A stretch of DNA of 59,298 bases from Amycolatopsis bullii (lineage in GTDB: Bacteria > Actinomycetota > Actinomycetes > Mycobacteriales > Pseudonocardiaceae): contig NZ_BNAW01000056.1 of the NCBI RefSeq assembly GCF_014654205.1, forward strand, positions 1 to 59,298, written 5' to 3'. The position numbers and the translations under genes are program-made. A model generated the notes under the pieces. It was not told where the DNA came from. It worked only from the letters and a program-made list of their open reading frames with translations, and did not search any database. Below, piece by piece: positions 8,581 through 18,700 of this stretch (position 1 is its first letter; every line of letters begins with the position of its first letter).

Positions 8581-11500
8581 CTAGTCGACCGGGTACCGAG
8601 CGAACCACCGGTCGTCGCCCGGCGCATCCGGGCCGAACTCGGTGAGCGCGTCGTCCGCCAGTCCGACGATGACTTCGCGGAGTTCCAGCCGGTCCAGCCA
8701 GCTTTCCCGCAGGGCTTCCTCGCCGTACATCGCGCCGACGAGGTTGCCGCAGACCGAACCGGTCGAGTCGCTGTCGCCGCTGTGGTTGACCGCCGCGAGC
8801 AACGCCGAGTCGGCGTCGGTGGTGGTCAGCGCGACGTACACCGACATCGACAACGCCGTCTCGCCGACGTTGCCCTGCCCGAGCCGTTCCAGCTTCTCCG
8901 GCGTCGGCGGGCCGTCCATCGCCAGGGCCGCGTCGAGTGCCGCGCTCTGCTCTTCGTGCGCCGGGTGCTTCACGAGCTCGGCCCGCGCGGTCGCGACCGC
9001 GTCGAGCAGCGGCTTTCCGTGCAGCAGCTCGTGCACGATCACCGCGAAGCACCCGGACGACAGATACCCGCTCGGGTGGCCGTGGGTCAGCGCCGCACTT
9101 TCGGCGCCGAGCCGGAACACCTCGGCGAGGTCGTCCGACCACAGCGCGATCGGCGCCGCGCGCATCACGCCGCCGCAGCCCTTCGAGTTGTTCACCGGAC
9201 GGTCGATGGTGCCCCGGACGCCCGAGCGGCCGTACGCCTCCAGCTCGCCGAAGCAGGTCAACCCGGGTGCGCGGCGGCTGAACAACTCCTGGTGGGTGAT
9301 CAGCCAGCCGTCCGGCTCCTCGGCGTCCGACTGCGGCCCGCGGGCCCGGTCCCACGGAACGCCCTGGGTGTGCAGCCAGCGCTGGTAGGCCAGCTGCAGC
9401 GAGTGGACGACGTCCGCGGACCCGGTCTTCCGCTGCTGGGCATGGGCCCTGATCAGCGCTTCGAGCGTGAAGAGGGTCATCTGCGTGTCGTCGGTGATCC
9501 GGCCGACGCCGCCGTACGCGGGGATGAAGTCGGTGATGCCGTCCGGTCCGGCGATCTCGCGGATCCGGGCGATCGAGTCGAACTCCGTCTTCGCGCCCAG
9601 CGCGTCGCCGATCGCCCCGGCCAGCAGGCTGCCCCGCAGTCGCGATCGCAAGTTCGGTCCCTTCGGTTCCGGGGTGAAGCGGCCGCTCGGGTACCGGCGC
9701 TCCCAGCGGGCGTGTTCCGCGGTCTCCGTCCGGAGGCCGTTGCGGTTGAAGTACCAGAAGACGTCACTCGCGACGTCGTCGAGCAGGCCGAGGTCGGGCA
9801 GCGAGGTCACCCACGGTAGGCCGGGGACGCCGACCCGGGCGCCGACCAGCGCACCCGCGATCGCGCCGGCCACCGGACCGGACCGCGCGGCGAGCCGGAT
9901 CGCCGCCTCCGGGTGGTGGCCGCGCTTGGCCGCGGCGAACAGCGCGCGGCCGAGCACCGACCGGACGCTGCGGCCGTCGCCGATGGACTCCAGCTGCGTG
10001 ACGTCGTCGGCGTCGCGGTCCGCGCGCAAAGCCAGCGTCGACGCCGCCAGGTCGCCGCCCACCTCGTGCAGGCGGAGGTGCACCGGCAGCGCGAACGTGT
10101 CCCGCGTCAGCAGCGCCTGGAACAGGGAAATCAGCAGCTCGACGCCCTCGGTGACCTCGGCGCCGGCCGCGCTGCCGACCAGCTCGCGGGCGACTTCCTT
10201 CGCGTACCGCTCGCCGTCGACGTCCGCCACGGCGACCGCGCTCGCCGGGGTCGCGGCCAGCGCGGTGGCCAGCAGCGCGGAGAACTCCGCGGGCGCCGGG
10301 CCGGCGTGCCGGGTCGCGACGGCGAGCCAGCCGACCGGGTCCGGTTCGGGCAGCGTCGCCGGGACTTCGCCGGTCGGCACCGGCGGCAGGCCGCGCAGCA
10401 CGATGCCGGTGTGGAACAGCAGGTGCCGCGTCAGGCCACCCAGTGGCAGCGGGCCGGCCGGGTCGGCGCCGCCGCCCAGGGCGTCACCGATCGCGAAGCC
10501 GACGTACGCGCCGACGATCCGATGCCACGCGAAGCGGTCGGGCGGTGTCCCGAAGCGGGAGAACTTCCCGAACGTCCACGGCACCGGCCGCGGCCGCGCG
10601 TCTTCGTCGACGTGCGCGATCAGGCCGTTCGCGGCCAGGTCGGCGGGCCATTCCGGGGCCTGGCCGGCCCGGCGCCGGACGCCGTTGCGGTACTGCCACG
10701 CGAACCCGCGCAGGTACCGGACGCATTCCTCCGGCGTCAGCTCGAAGTGCTGGTCACGCGCGTGGTCCAGGGCGTACCGCAGGTGCCGGGCCGGCAGGTC
10801 GGGCGGCTCGACGCCGAACTCCGCGACCAGCGCGGGCAGCGCCTCGGTGACCTCGGGCCCGGCTTCCGGCGCGGGCTCTTCCACGATGGGGCGGCGCTCG
10901 CCGGTCGTGCCCAGCTCGGCGGCGCTGAGGCTGCGGACCAGCCCGGTGCCGGGGTCGAGCGTCAGTCCCGACGACGCCGGCAGGTCCCGGACCGGCACGC
11001 GCCACCGGCGGGGGTAGCGCCCGGGCACCTTCGCCGACGAGCTGTAAGCGATGACTTCGCGCTCGTTCTTGCCGGGGACCGGCCGCAGCAGCGGCTCGCC
11101 GTTGTCGAGCAGCGGCACGAGGACTTCGCAGTCCAGCAGGGCGCGGACGAACTCGGCGCGGCTGATCCAGTTCGCGGCCAGGTAGTTCAGCAGCTTCTCG
11201 GCGTCGGTCTCCGGCGCCGGGAAGCCGCGCCAAAGCGGGCCGGCGGTGTACTGCTCGTTGACCCGGTACTCGCCGTTCGCCCTGGTCCAGCCGCGGACGG
11301 CCCGCACCGGGAGGTCCAGCTCGGGGAACGCCTTCTCGTCGAACTCGGGGTCGACGTCCGGCCGCCACTCGGCCTCGGCGGGCGTGCTCGCCATCGCCGC
11401 CTGGTCGAAGGTGATCTCGCCGTCGTCCGGCACGAACACCACCGGGGCGGGGAACAGCCCGGCGCCGATGTCGGTGCCGTCCAGGTAGGCGGCCGCGTTG

Positions 11501-11622
11501 ACCGTGAAGCGCCAGCCGTCCGGGCGGCGCGCGGTGAACTCCGGCCGGATCCGCAGCCGGTCGCCGCCGGGCCGCGTGCGCAGCCACTCCCGCGCGCGAG
11601 CGGCGGCTTCCTCTTCGTCCAT
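8581..11622 (-). CDS. Tandem ADP-ribosylglycohydrolase with YrhB/SseB-like N-terminus; one intact and one degenerate ARH domain
   Basis: This 1013-residue protein begins with a YrhB/Imm35-like segment (1-95) and an SseB-like segment (about 125-180, F-V-R-A-L-L-D-C-E-V-L-V-P-L). An ARH domain (about 365-625) keeps IGDALG but lacks the metal ligands: LTRHLLFHTG replaces the usual DDTQM block. A second ARH domain (about 665-990) is complete: GAIGDALGAKTEF, RITDDTQMTLFT and NHSGDSDSTG, the DraG/ARH dimagnesium ligands. Such enzymes remove ADP-ribose from modified proteins, so the likely role is immunity against the ART modules of the toxin upstream. ATG at 11631 is an alternative start; the one used has GAGG nine bases upstream. 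It lies 16 bases after the previous gene. Confidence 0.85.
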   Translation of the reverse strand: MDEEEAAARAREWLRTRPGGDRLRIRPEFTARRPDGWRFTVNAAAYLDGTDIGAGLFPAPVVFVPDDGEITFDQAAMASTPAEAEWRPDVDPEFDEKAFPELDLPVRAVRGWTRANGEYRVNEQYTAGPLWRGFPAPETDAEKLLNYLAANWISRAEFVRALLDCEVLVPLLDNGEPLLRPVPGKNEREVIAYSSSAKVPGRYPRRWRVPVRDLPASSGLTLDPGTGLVRSLSAAELGTTGERRPIVEEPAPEAGPEVTEALPALVAEFGVEPPDLPARHLRYALDHARDQHFELTPEECVRYLRGFAWQYRNGVRRRAGQAPEWPADLAANGLIAHVDEDARPRPVPWTFGKFSRFGTPPDRFAWHRIVGAYVGFAIGDALGGGADPAGPLPLGGLTRHLLFHTGIVLRGLPPVPTGEVPATLPEPDPVGWLAVATRHAGPAPAEFSALLATALAATPASAVAVADVDGERYAKEVARELVGSAAGAEVTEGVELLISLFQALLTRDTFALPVHLRLHEVGGDLAASTLALRADRDADDVTQLESIGDGRSVRSVLGRALFAAAKRGHHPEAAIRLAARSGPVAGAIAGALVGARVGVPGLPWVTSLPDLGLLDDVASDVFWYFNRNGLRTETAEHARWERRYPSGRFTPEPKGPNLRSRLRGSLLAGAIGDALGAKTEFDSIARIREIAGPDGITDFIPAYGGVGRITDDTQMTLFTLEALIRAHAQQRKTGSADVVHSLQLAYQRWLHTQGVPWDRARGPQSDAEEPDGWLITHQELFSRRAPGLTCFGELEAYGRSGVRGTIDRPVNNSKGCGGVMRAAPIALWSDDLAEVFRLGAESAALTHGHPSGYLSSGCFAVIVHELLHGKPLLDAVATARAELVKHPAHEEQSAALDAALAMDGPPTPEKLERLGQGNVGETALSMSVYVALTTTDADSALLAAVNHSGDSDSTGSVCGNLVGAMYGEEALRESWLDRLELREVIVGLADDALTEFGPDAPGDDRWFARYPVD

Positions 11623-11638
11623 TCTCCCCATCCTCGCG

Positions 11639-13882
11639 CTAATGCCGCGGGTACCGCTCGATCCAGACGTCGCCGAGCGCGCTCAGCGCCGAGTGCCGGT
11701 CGAAGTGCCAGTAGGCGTCCGATGCGACGTTTTCGACCAGGTACCGCAGTTCCAGCTGGTCGACCCACTTCTGCGGCAGCCCGGGGATCCCGGTGCGCGC
11801 GCCGAGCAGGGCACCGGCGATCGCCCCGGTGAGCGCGCTGCGGCCGGAGTGGTTGACGGCGCGAAGCAGCGCCTGCTCCGGGTAGTTCTCGAAGCCCGAC
11901 AACGCGGCGAAGGCGCGTCCGAGCACCGAGAGCGTCGTCTTGCCGTCGCCGATCAGCTCGGGCATCCGCAGGTCGGGCAGCCCGTGCTCGCCGAAGAACG
12001 GCACCGACTCGGCGACCGTGTCGGCGATCGCCGTCCACTCCGGGCCCTGCTGGAACTGGTTGTCCGGGTTGAGCACCTCGCGGGTGGTGTTCCAGATCGG
12101 GAAGCTGAACGCCTCCTTGGTCAGCGCGTGCTCGAACAGCCAGGTCAGGTAGGTCGCACTGGCCAGATCCTGCTCGTCGGGGTGGGTGACGCCGGCCAGT
12201 TCGCGCACCGCCTGCCGCGCACCGCCGCTGAACCCGCTGCCGGGACCGGCCATGGTCAGCGCGGCGGGCAACGCGGGGATCAGCGCGGCCGGGCCGCTCA
12301 TCGGCGGCGCGCCGGCCACGCCGGTCGCGAGCTGGTGGTAGGCGTTGAGCTCGGCGTCGTCGATGTCACGCCGGGCGTGCAGGTCCGGGACCTGCACGAG
12401 CCAGCCGTCCGGGGCGTCCATCGGCGCCCCCTGGGTCCGCAGCCAGCGCTGCAGCGCCCCGCGGACGACGTCGGGGAAGAGCTGCTCGGCTTCGCGGGAT
12501 TCGGGCCGCTCGCGGTGCGGGCTGCGGATGACGGCCTCGGTGTAGAAGAGCAGCCGCTGCGTCAGGGAGCCGATCCGGCCCGGCTGGTCGAACGCCGGGA
12601 TCAGGTCGGTGACGCCTTCGATGCCGAACTTCGCGTGGATGTCGTGCAGCATCATCCGGTCGACGGCCGCGCCGAGCGCCTCGCCGAGCGCGAAGCCGAC
12701 GTACGCGCCCGTGACCCGCTGCCAGCCGTAGCGGAACCCGTCGAGGTCCCGCTCGAAGTACTTGCCGAACGTGTCGAGCCGCGGCACCGTGCGGCCGGCG
12801 TTGTCGTACGCCGGGGCCAGGCCGTTCGCGCGCAGGTCGTTGGGCTTGCTGCGCGGCGGCTCCGGCATGTTGAGCCGCTTCAGCCAGGACTCGCCGAGGA
12901 TCGTCTTCGCGCACTCCTCGGCCGTCAGCTCGAAGCCGCGCCGGCGCGCCTTCTCGGCCGCCAGGAGCGGCGGCTTCACCGGGTCCGGCAGGCCCATCCG
13001 GGACGCGGTTTCGGTGGCGACCCGGATCAGGTCCTCCTCCGCCTCCGGGCAGCGGCCGTGCACGTCGATGCGCGGTTCGTGCCGGGGAAACCGCTTGACG
13101 ATCTCCGCGAGCTCGCCGCTGGAGACGTCCTCGATGGTCGTCGGACCGCCGTTGATCACCAGGTTCGGCGGGTGCTCGAACTCGGCCAGCGTGGCGACGT
13201 CGACCTTCCACCAGCCGTGCTCGCGCGCGGGCAGGTGCCGGGTCGAGCTGAACACCTTGAGCTCGTTGCGCTCTTCGGCGAAGTAGAACCGGTCGGTCTT
13301 GCCGGTCTCCAGGTCGAGCGGGACGTACACCTCGCACCGGATCAGCCCGATGAGCAGCAGCTCCCGGGTCAGCCAGCCGACGCTGCCGAACGACAGCAGC
13401 GTCTCCAGGGTGTTCTCCGGCTTCGGGTAGCCGCGGCGGATCGGCCCCGCCTTGTACTCGGGGTTCTCCCGCTCTTCGCCGGTCTGGTTGCCCTCGGCGT
13501 CGACCTTCACCCAGCCCGCGACGGCCTGCAGCGGCACGCCCAGCTCACCGAGCCCGGCCTTCACGTACTCGGGGTCGACGACCTCGCGCCAGTTCTCCTG
13601 GCCGGGGAACGCCACCGGCACCGACAGCCCGCCGGGGTGCGGGTGCGCCTGCCGCAGCTCGCCGTCCGGCTCGCGGACGACGACCGACGGCGGCGGGAAG
13701 ATCTCCTTCTCCGGCCGGCCCTCGTCGAGGAACGCGATGGTGTTGTAGGGCACCGACCAGCCCTCGGGGATGCGCAGCACCTTCTCGGTGTCCACCCGCA
13801 GGCCCGCGGGGCCGGAGACGTCCGGACCGTGCACCGCGCGCAGCCACTGGCCGACCTTGGCAATCGCTTCCGCCGCTTCCAC
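11639..13882 (-). CDS. YrhB/SseB-like protein with degenerate ADP-ribosylglycohydrolase domain
   Basis: This 747-residue relative of the next gene in the operon has a YrhB/Imm35-like segment (1-85), an SseB-like segment (about 140-190), and a single ARH-like domain from about 390 to 740. The ARH ligands are lost: GEALG stands for GDALG, GRIGSLTQRLLF for the DDTQM block, and NHSGRSALTG for NHSGDSDSTG. It should not hydrolyse ADP-ribose but could still bind ADP-ribosylated protein or the toxin. The GTG start directly follows the TAG of the upstream gene, with GGAGAGG at a good distance, so translation is coupled. A stoichiometric immunity or scaffold role is my inference. Confidence 0.8.
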   Translation of the reverse strand: MEAAEAIAKVGQWLRAVHGPDVSGPAGLRVDTEKVLRIPEGWSVPYNTIAFLDEGRPEKEIFPPPSVVVREPDGELRQAHPHPGGLSVPVAFPGQENWREVVDPEYVKAGLGELGVPLQAVAGWVKVDAEGNQTGEERENPEYKAGPIRRGYPKPENTLETLLSFGSVGWLTRELLLIGLIRCEVYVPLDLETGKTDRFYFAEERNELKVFSSTRHLPAREHGWWKVDVATLAEFEHPPNLVINGGPTTIEDVSSGELAEIVKRFPRHEPRIDVHGRCPEAEEDLIRVATETASRMGLPDPVKPPLLAAEKARRRGFELTAEECAKTILGESWLKRLNMPEPPRSKPNDLRANGLAPAYDNAGRTVPRLDTFGKYFERDLDGFRYGWQRVTGAYVGFALGEALGAAVDRMMLHDIHAKFGIEGVTDLIPAFDQPGRIGSLTQRLLFYTEAVIRSPHRERPESREAEQLFPDVVRGALQRWLRTQGAPMDAPDGWLVQVPDLHARRDIDDAELNAYHQLATGVAGAPPMSGPAALIPALPAALTMAGPGSGFSGGARQAVRELAGVTHPDEQDLASATYLTWLFEHALTKEAFSFPIWNTTREVLNPDNQFQQGPEWTAIADTVAESVPFFGEHGLPDLRMPELIGDGKTTLSVLGRAFAALSGFENYPEQALLRAVNHSGRSALTGAIAGALLGARTGIPGLPQKWVDQLELRYLVENVASDAYWHFDRHSALSALGDVWIERYPRH

Positions 13883-15298
13883 CTACTCGATCCTCTCCAG
13901 GCTTCCGTCGGACTCGTGCTCGGCGATCGGCTTCGGCAGCACGAAGGCCACCGCGCCACCCGGCAGGTTCGCCCACGGAACCGTGATGCCGGTGATCACG
14001 TGCAACGGGCGTCTGAGCCGGTAGCTCCGCCGCACCCGCTCGCGTTCGAGCGGCAGCGACGTCGTGGCGAACCGTACCTCCCCGTGGTGGACGAGGTTGC
14101 CCGGTTCCTCGCCGAAGCGCAGGACGACCGTACCCGCCACCAGCCTGGTGATGCGCTTGTTGCGGAGCAGGGTGAGGGGAGGCTCACCCGGCGCCGGGTG
14201 CACCGGCCAGTCGTCGAGCTCCTTGGCGGTTTCCAGCGGTGTTTCGTGCCCGGCGGTCATCCGGGCCGGGTGCAGCAGCAACGCGCCCAGCAGCTGCTGC
14301 GCGGCGTCTTCGAGCCGGGCGAAGTACTGGGGTTCGCGCGGTTTCCCGCCGGCGTGCGCGGCGACTTCCCAGCCGTCGGGCGTGTAGTTGAGGCACCAGG
14401 CGCCGTCGGCGCGCTCGCCGACCCGGTACGCCTCCGGCCACACCCCGTGCTCGCCGAGCCGTTGCACCAGCACGATCAGCAGCTCTTCGTCGGCGAGCCG
14501 CGGGTCCGGCGTGGTCTCCAGCTCGGCCGCGACATCCCCGGCGGTCTTCTTCACGTCGGCGCGACCCGGCTTCGGCCGCGGCTTGCCCAGCAGGTCCGCC
14601 TCGGCGGTCCGCCGGACCAGCGGCTCGACGTACGGCGGCTGGAAGTGGTGGCGGCGGATGTGCGCGACCAGGTCCGGCTCCGGCGGCACGCCGTGCTTGG
14701 CGAGCAGCAGCGGGACGGCGTCGGACCAGATCCACGTGCCGTCGGTGTGGAAGCGCTCGTCGCCGGTTTCGTGCACGACGGCCTCGCGCTCGAGGTACTG
14801 CAGCACGAGCGGCACCTCGGTGTCGGTCAGCGGTGGCCGTTCGACGTCCGGGCCGCCGACGTCCGCGTGCCGGAACACCAGACCCAGCGGCAACTGCGCA
14901 CGCAGTCGCCACCAGTCCGGGATGTGCTCGTCGGCCCGCGGGAACGCGGCGAGCTCCTCCGGGTACGCGGCCGGCTCGGGCGGGGTGGTCCAGAGCGGAT
15001 CGTCGTCGAGCGCGAAGTCGAAGTCGAAGCTGCCGTCGGGGTTCAGGGTGAACCGCGCCTGCAGCCAGGTGCCGCGGCCCTCGGCGTACATCCCGGCCCG
15101 CAGTTCGGTGAAGAGGGCGGTCAGCTCGGCCGGCGTCGCCGTGTTGTGGCCCGCGGTTTCGGTGTGCCGGCCGAGCTGCCGGAAGTCGGCGACGGCCGGG
15201 GCGGCGGCGTCGGCCCGGTGCTCGCGCACGAGCTTTCCCAGCCGCACCAGGAGGGTGCGCTGCTCGTCGGGCGAAAGTCGATGTTCCACGTGAATCAT
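13883..15298 (-). CDS. TNT-related protein (first copy)
   Basis: The 471-residue product is a shorter paralogue of the gene at 6639-8546. A block with F-D-F-D-F-A-L-D-D-D-P-L-W near 100 resembles YezG-type immunity folds. The shared HTDGTWIW / GVPPEPDLVAHIRRHHF / PYVEPLVRRTAEADLLG region lies near 195-260, and the TNT-like domain occupies about 370-471 (GEPPLTLL, V-L-R-F-G-E-E-P-G-N, TVPWANLPGGAVAF). As in its paralogue, Ala replaces the usual Gln of the PGGG-x-Q motif. The ATG overlaps the previous stop by four bases (ATGA), which rules out the longer frame reaching 15370. In CpnT the TNT domain is the toxin; here it sits downstream as a separate protein, possibly as an inactive or antagonistic copy. 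Confidence 0.7.
   Translation of the reverse strand: MIHVEHRLSPDEQRTLLVRLGKLVREHRADAAAPAVADFRQLGRHTETAGHNTATPAELTALFTELRAGMYAEGRGTWLQARFTLNPDGSFDFDFALDDDPLWTTPPEPAAYPEELAAFPRADEHIPDWWRLRAQLPLGLVFRHADVGGPDVERPPLTDTEVPLVLQYLEREAVVHETGDERFHTDGTWIWSDAVPLLLAKHGVPPEPDLVAHIRRHHFQPPYVEPLVRRTAEADLLGKPRPKPGRADVKKTAGDVAAELETTPDPRLADEELLIVLVQRLGEHGVWPEAYRVGERADGAWCLNYTPDGWEVAAHAGGKPREPQYFARLEDAAQQLLGALLLHPARMTAGHETPLETAKELDDWPVHPAPGEPPLTLLRNKRITRLVAGTVVLRFGEEPGNLVHHGEVRFATTSLPLERERVRRSYRLRRPLHVITGITVPWANLPGGAVAFVLPKPIAEHESDGSLERIE
15282..15297. promoter_or_regulatory. parS-like 16-mer (imperfect)
   Basis: TGTTCCACGTGAATCA matches the ParB site TGTTTCACGTGAAACA at 14 of 16 positions, including the central CACGTG. 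It overlaps the start codon of the TNT-related gene. True parS sites cluster near oriC, where this window probably lies, but two mismatches make ParB binding uncertain. Confidence 0.3.
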
Positions 15299-15732
15299 TG
15301 CGCCAACGTCGAGGTGTAGCTGAAGGTCGGCGGCTCGCCGGCGTCGAGACGCGCGAACTCGTCCTCCCACATCCGGAAAGTGCGCCGGTACAGGGAAACC
15401 TTGAGTGCGGCCTCTTCGCGGCTGAGCGGCCGCCCCTCCTCGCGGGCGACCGAGTGCATGGCGCTGATCGTGTCGTAGAGGGCGAAGATCGGTCCCCCGC
15501 CGCGGAGGTACTCCCGCCGCAGGTCCTCGGTCCGGATGACGAACTGCTGCTCGGTCAGCGCGCCGATGTCCCCGGCCTGCGCGAAGAGGACGTCGTCGAT
15601 CTTGTCGTTGTCCTCGACGAACCGGCCCGTCCGCCAGTTCAGGATGTAACCGGCCAGCCCGCCGTCGGCCGTCTTGTCGAGCCGGTACGGGCTGTCGTGG
15701 TGCCGGAAGTACGCCGGCGTCTCGATCGTCAT
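15295..15732 (-). CDS. Candidate immunity protein downstream of the polymorphic toxin
   Basis: I do not recognise this 145-residue protein. It has no signal peptide, membrane segment or Cys, is acidic and helix-rich in its second half, and contains aromatic-rich patches (YRLD, YILNWRTGRF). The gene starts inside the toxin stop codon (four-base overlap) and itself overlaps the next start by four bases. In polymorphic-toxin loci the gene immediately after the toxin usually encodes immunity to its C-terminal domain, which here looks RelA/SpoT-like. That pairing is an inference from position only. Chaperone or adaptor are alternatives. Confidence 0.7.
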   Translation of the reverse strand: MTIETPAYFRHHDSPYRLDKTADGGLAGYILNWRTGRFVEDNDKIDDVLFAQAGDIGALTEQQFVIRTEDLRREYLRGGGPIFALYDTISAMHSVAREEGRPLSREEAALKVSLYRRTFRMWEDEFARLDAGEPPTFSYTSTLAQ

Positions 15733-18700
15733 TGCTCCGGCCTCTTGTTCAGCGCTTCCCAGAACTTCTCCCGCTCCCGCTTGAGCAGGGCGTTGATCAG
15801 GGCCTGCTCTTCCGCGGTGTACGGCCGCGCCCGCTTCTTCCCGGTCTCGGGATCGGGCCCGGGTCCTTCGTCGACGGCCCGGGCCTTGATGTCCCGGCGC
15901 ACCTCGTAGAGCGCGTGGTCGTAGGCGGAAACCGCGTCGACCGCCTTGAGGTGCAACCGGAACTCGGCGACGTGCCCGTCGATGCGGACCTTCATCTGCA
16001 GGTCGCTGTACCCGGCGGGCTGCGGCTTCACGAACCGGTCCTCGAACTCGACGATCTCGATGTCGTCGCGCGCCCGGATCTTTTCCAGGGCGGCGTAGAG
16101 CATCTCGATCTTGTCGAAGCGGACGATGCCGCCGGCGATGTCGGTCAGCCGTGACGGGTCACCGCCGTAGTTGGACTCGATCTTGTCCTCGGCGCGGCCC
16201 CGGCCCTTGAGCGTCTTGCGCAGATCCGGCTCGCCTTCGGTCTCGGCGGCGATGTCCGGCACGACCTCGCGCAGCTTCGCCATCGCGACCTCCGCGCGTT
16301 CGTAGACGCCGTCCAGGTACTTCTTGAACTCCGTCGCGTTGCCGAGGTGTTCCCGCGGGTAGGGCGGCTGGCGGCGGTCGGCGTCCTCGTACCGGGCGTT
16401 GTCCGCGGTCGCTTCCTCGGACACCCGGCGTTCGGTCTCGCCCAGCTCGATGTGCTGGGGTTCGGCCGGGATCTCCTCCGGGAGCGTGCCGTGCTCGCGC
16501 TGCTCGTGGACGTCCCGCAGCGAGTCCTCGAAGATCCGCACGGCCTCGTCGTGCGCGAGCAGGTTGCCCAGCGCGAGCGGGCGCCGGGCCAGCGAGTCGG
16601 CGATGTAGGCGTTGGCCTCGTCGCTCAGCAGCCGGACCAGCTCGGGCCGGGTCGGCAGCTGCGCTTCGAGGTAGTCCTTGAGCGGGCCCAGGTCGTGGGC
16701 GCGGCCGAGCTCGTCCTTGGCTTCGACGTGCGCGTTGGCCAGGTCCGGGTGCGCCAGCGCGGCCTGGAGGTCCTCGCGGCCGAGGAAGCGGTCCGGCTCC
16801 GCGGCGCCGTAGCCGCCGTGCGTCTCATGGGGGCTGTGCCCGGTCTGGAGGTGCACCTCCTCCGGCGTCCCGATGTGCATCAGCTTGACGCTGGTCGCCG
16901 GCTGCGGCAGGTGCATGAGGTCGCCGGACTGCGGGTCGATGAACGCGACCCCTTCGCGGGTGTGCACGACCATCGCCACGTGCCCGTACTCGACGCCGTT
17001 CGGGCCCGGGTACTTCACCGCGACCACGGCGTGGTGGTCGACCGGCATGCCCCGCATCTCGCGGATGACGTCGTCGTAGTTGCCGCGCTCGGAGAACGTC
17101 TCGCCGAACCGGCCCTCGAGGTGTTCGAGGGTGCCGCGGCTGCCCATTTCGTGCGGCAGGATCGGCTCGGCCGTCAGGTCGCCGCCGCGCAGCCGGTCCA
17201 GATAGGCCTCGGGACCGCGCGTGCAGTTCGTCATGTACCCGTTCTCGAACGCGCCCGGCTGGTGGAAGCCCGGGTTGACGTCGCGCAGGTGCGGGTGGCG
17301 GTCGTGCACGTAGGCCGCGCGCTCGGACGGCGTCGTCCCGCCGGCGTGGATGGCGGGTTCGTCGGGCGGGTGGGTGGCCCGGGCCAGCCGCGAGTAGTCG
17401 TGCACCGACACCGGGGGCGGCGGCGGTTCCGCGGGAGCGTCGTGGACGTCGTGGACTTCCTGGACCGACGGCTGCTGCGGGGCGACGTGCTCCGGTTCGC
17501 CGAGGCCGCCGAGCCGTTCCATGATCGCGGCCTGCTTGCGGCGTTCGAACTCGGCGGCGTTGTGGTCGTTCTCGGCACGGCGCTCGGCCATCTTCTCCCG
17601 CGCGGCCTCGGGCTCGAGGTAGCGCGGGTGGCCGGGCCCGATCTCCTCGGCCACGATGACCCACTTGCGGCGGCCGTCCGGCGTCATCTCCAGCCGCTTT
17701 TCGTGGACCAGCAGCTGGGTCCCGGGCGGCGACAGGGATTCGCGCTCGCCCGGGTTCTCGGCGAGCTTCGAGATGTCGCGCAGGTTGTCCGACCGGACGT
17801 GCAGCTCGATGTCGTCGCCGAACTTCGAGGTCGAGAACTCGTCGGTCTTGATCGACGCACTGGAGAACGCGGGCTCGACGACCACCGAGCCCGGCTCGTA
17901 CGGCTTGGCGACCAGGTCGGCCAGGTGCGGATCACCGCCGACGTCGTAGGCGCGGATGGTCTCGCCGGACTCCGGCACGATCTGGTTGAGGCCGTCGACG
18001 ATCGCGCGGGTGTTCTGCTGGGCGAGGTCGAAACCGGGGTGGCCGGGGCCGCGGCGCAGTGCCTCGTTGACGTCGTAGGCGTACTCGCCGCGGGTGTAGC
18101 CGTGCAGCGCGACGGCACCCTCGTCGGTCACCGGCAGCCCCGCGGCGTCCCGGCGGGCCAGCGCGCGATCGTGGATTTGCTGGTAGATGTCCTCGTCGCC
18201 GACCGCCCGGCGGATGCTCTCGTGGTCGGCCGGGGTCCCGCGGTGCTCGCGGTCGAAGAGGTAGCCCTCGTCGTGCGGGATGCGCTCGGACGGCGGGTTG
18301 AGCCGGTCGCTGATCGGCGCGCTTTCGACGAGGTGGTGCGCCTCGCCGCCGCCGAGCGGCAGGGTGTGGATGCCGGTGGCGTCGTGCGGCAGCTCGGCGA
18401 GCCGCCCGCTGACGGGATCGGCGAACAGCACCCCGTGCTCGGTGTGCACGGCGGCGATGAGCCGCGACTCCCCGCCCGGCGTCTCGAAGGCCACGGCCGT
18501 CCGCGCGCCGACCGGACGTTCGCCGAGGTCACGGGCGACGTCGTCGAAACTCCCGCGGCTGTCCCACTGCCCACCGAGGCTCTGTTGCCGGGCCGGCCCG
18601 GCCACGACGTCCTCACCGTTCATCCGCCGATCGAAGGCGATCATCGATTCGGCGGCGTTGGTGCGGTAGCCGTTCTCGAGGGCCTCCGGGCTGTAGTGGT

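Noticed and set aside
11498..15319. 1273-codon plus-strand open frame
   Set aside because: Antisense to the ARH-like and TNT-related genes, which have recognisable domains and overlapping start/stop coupling.
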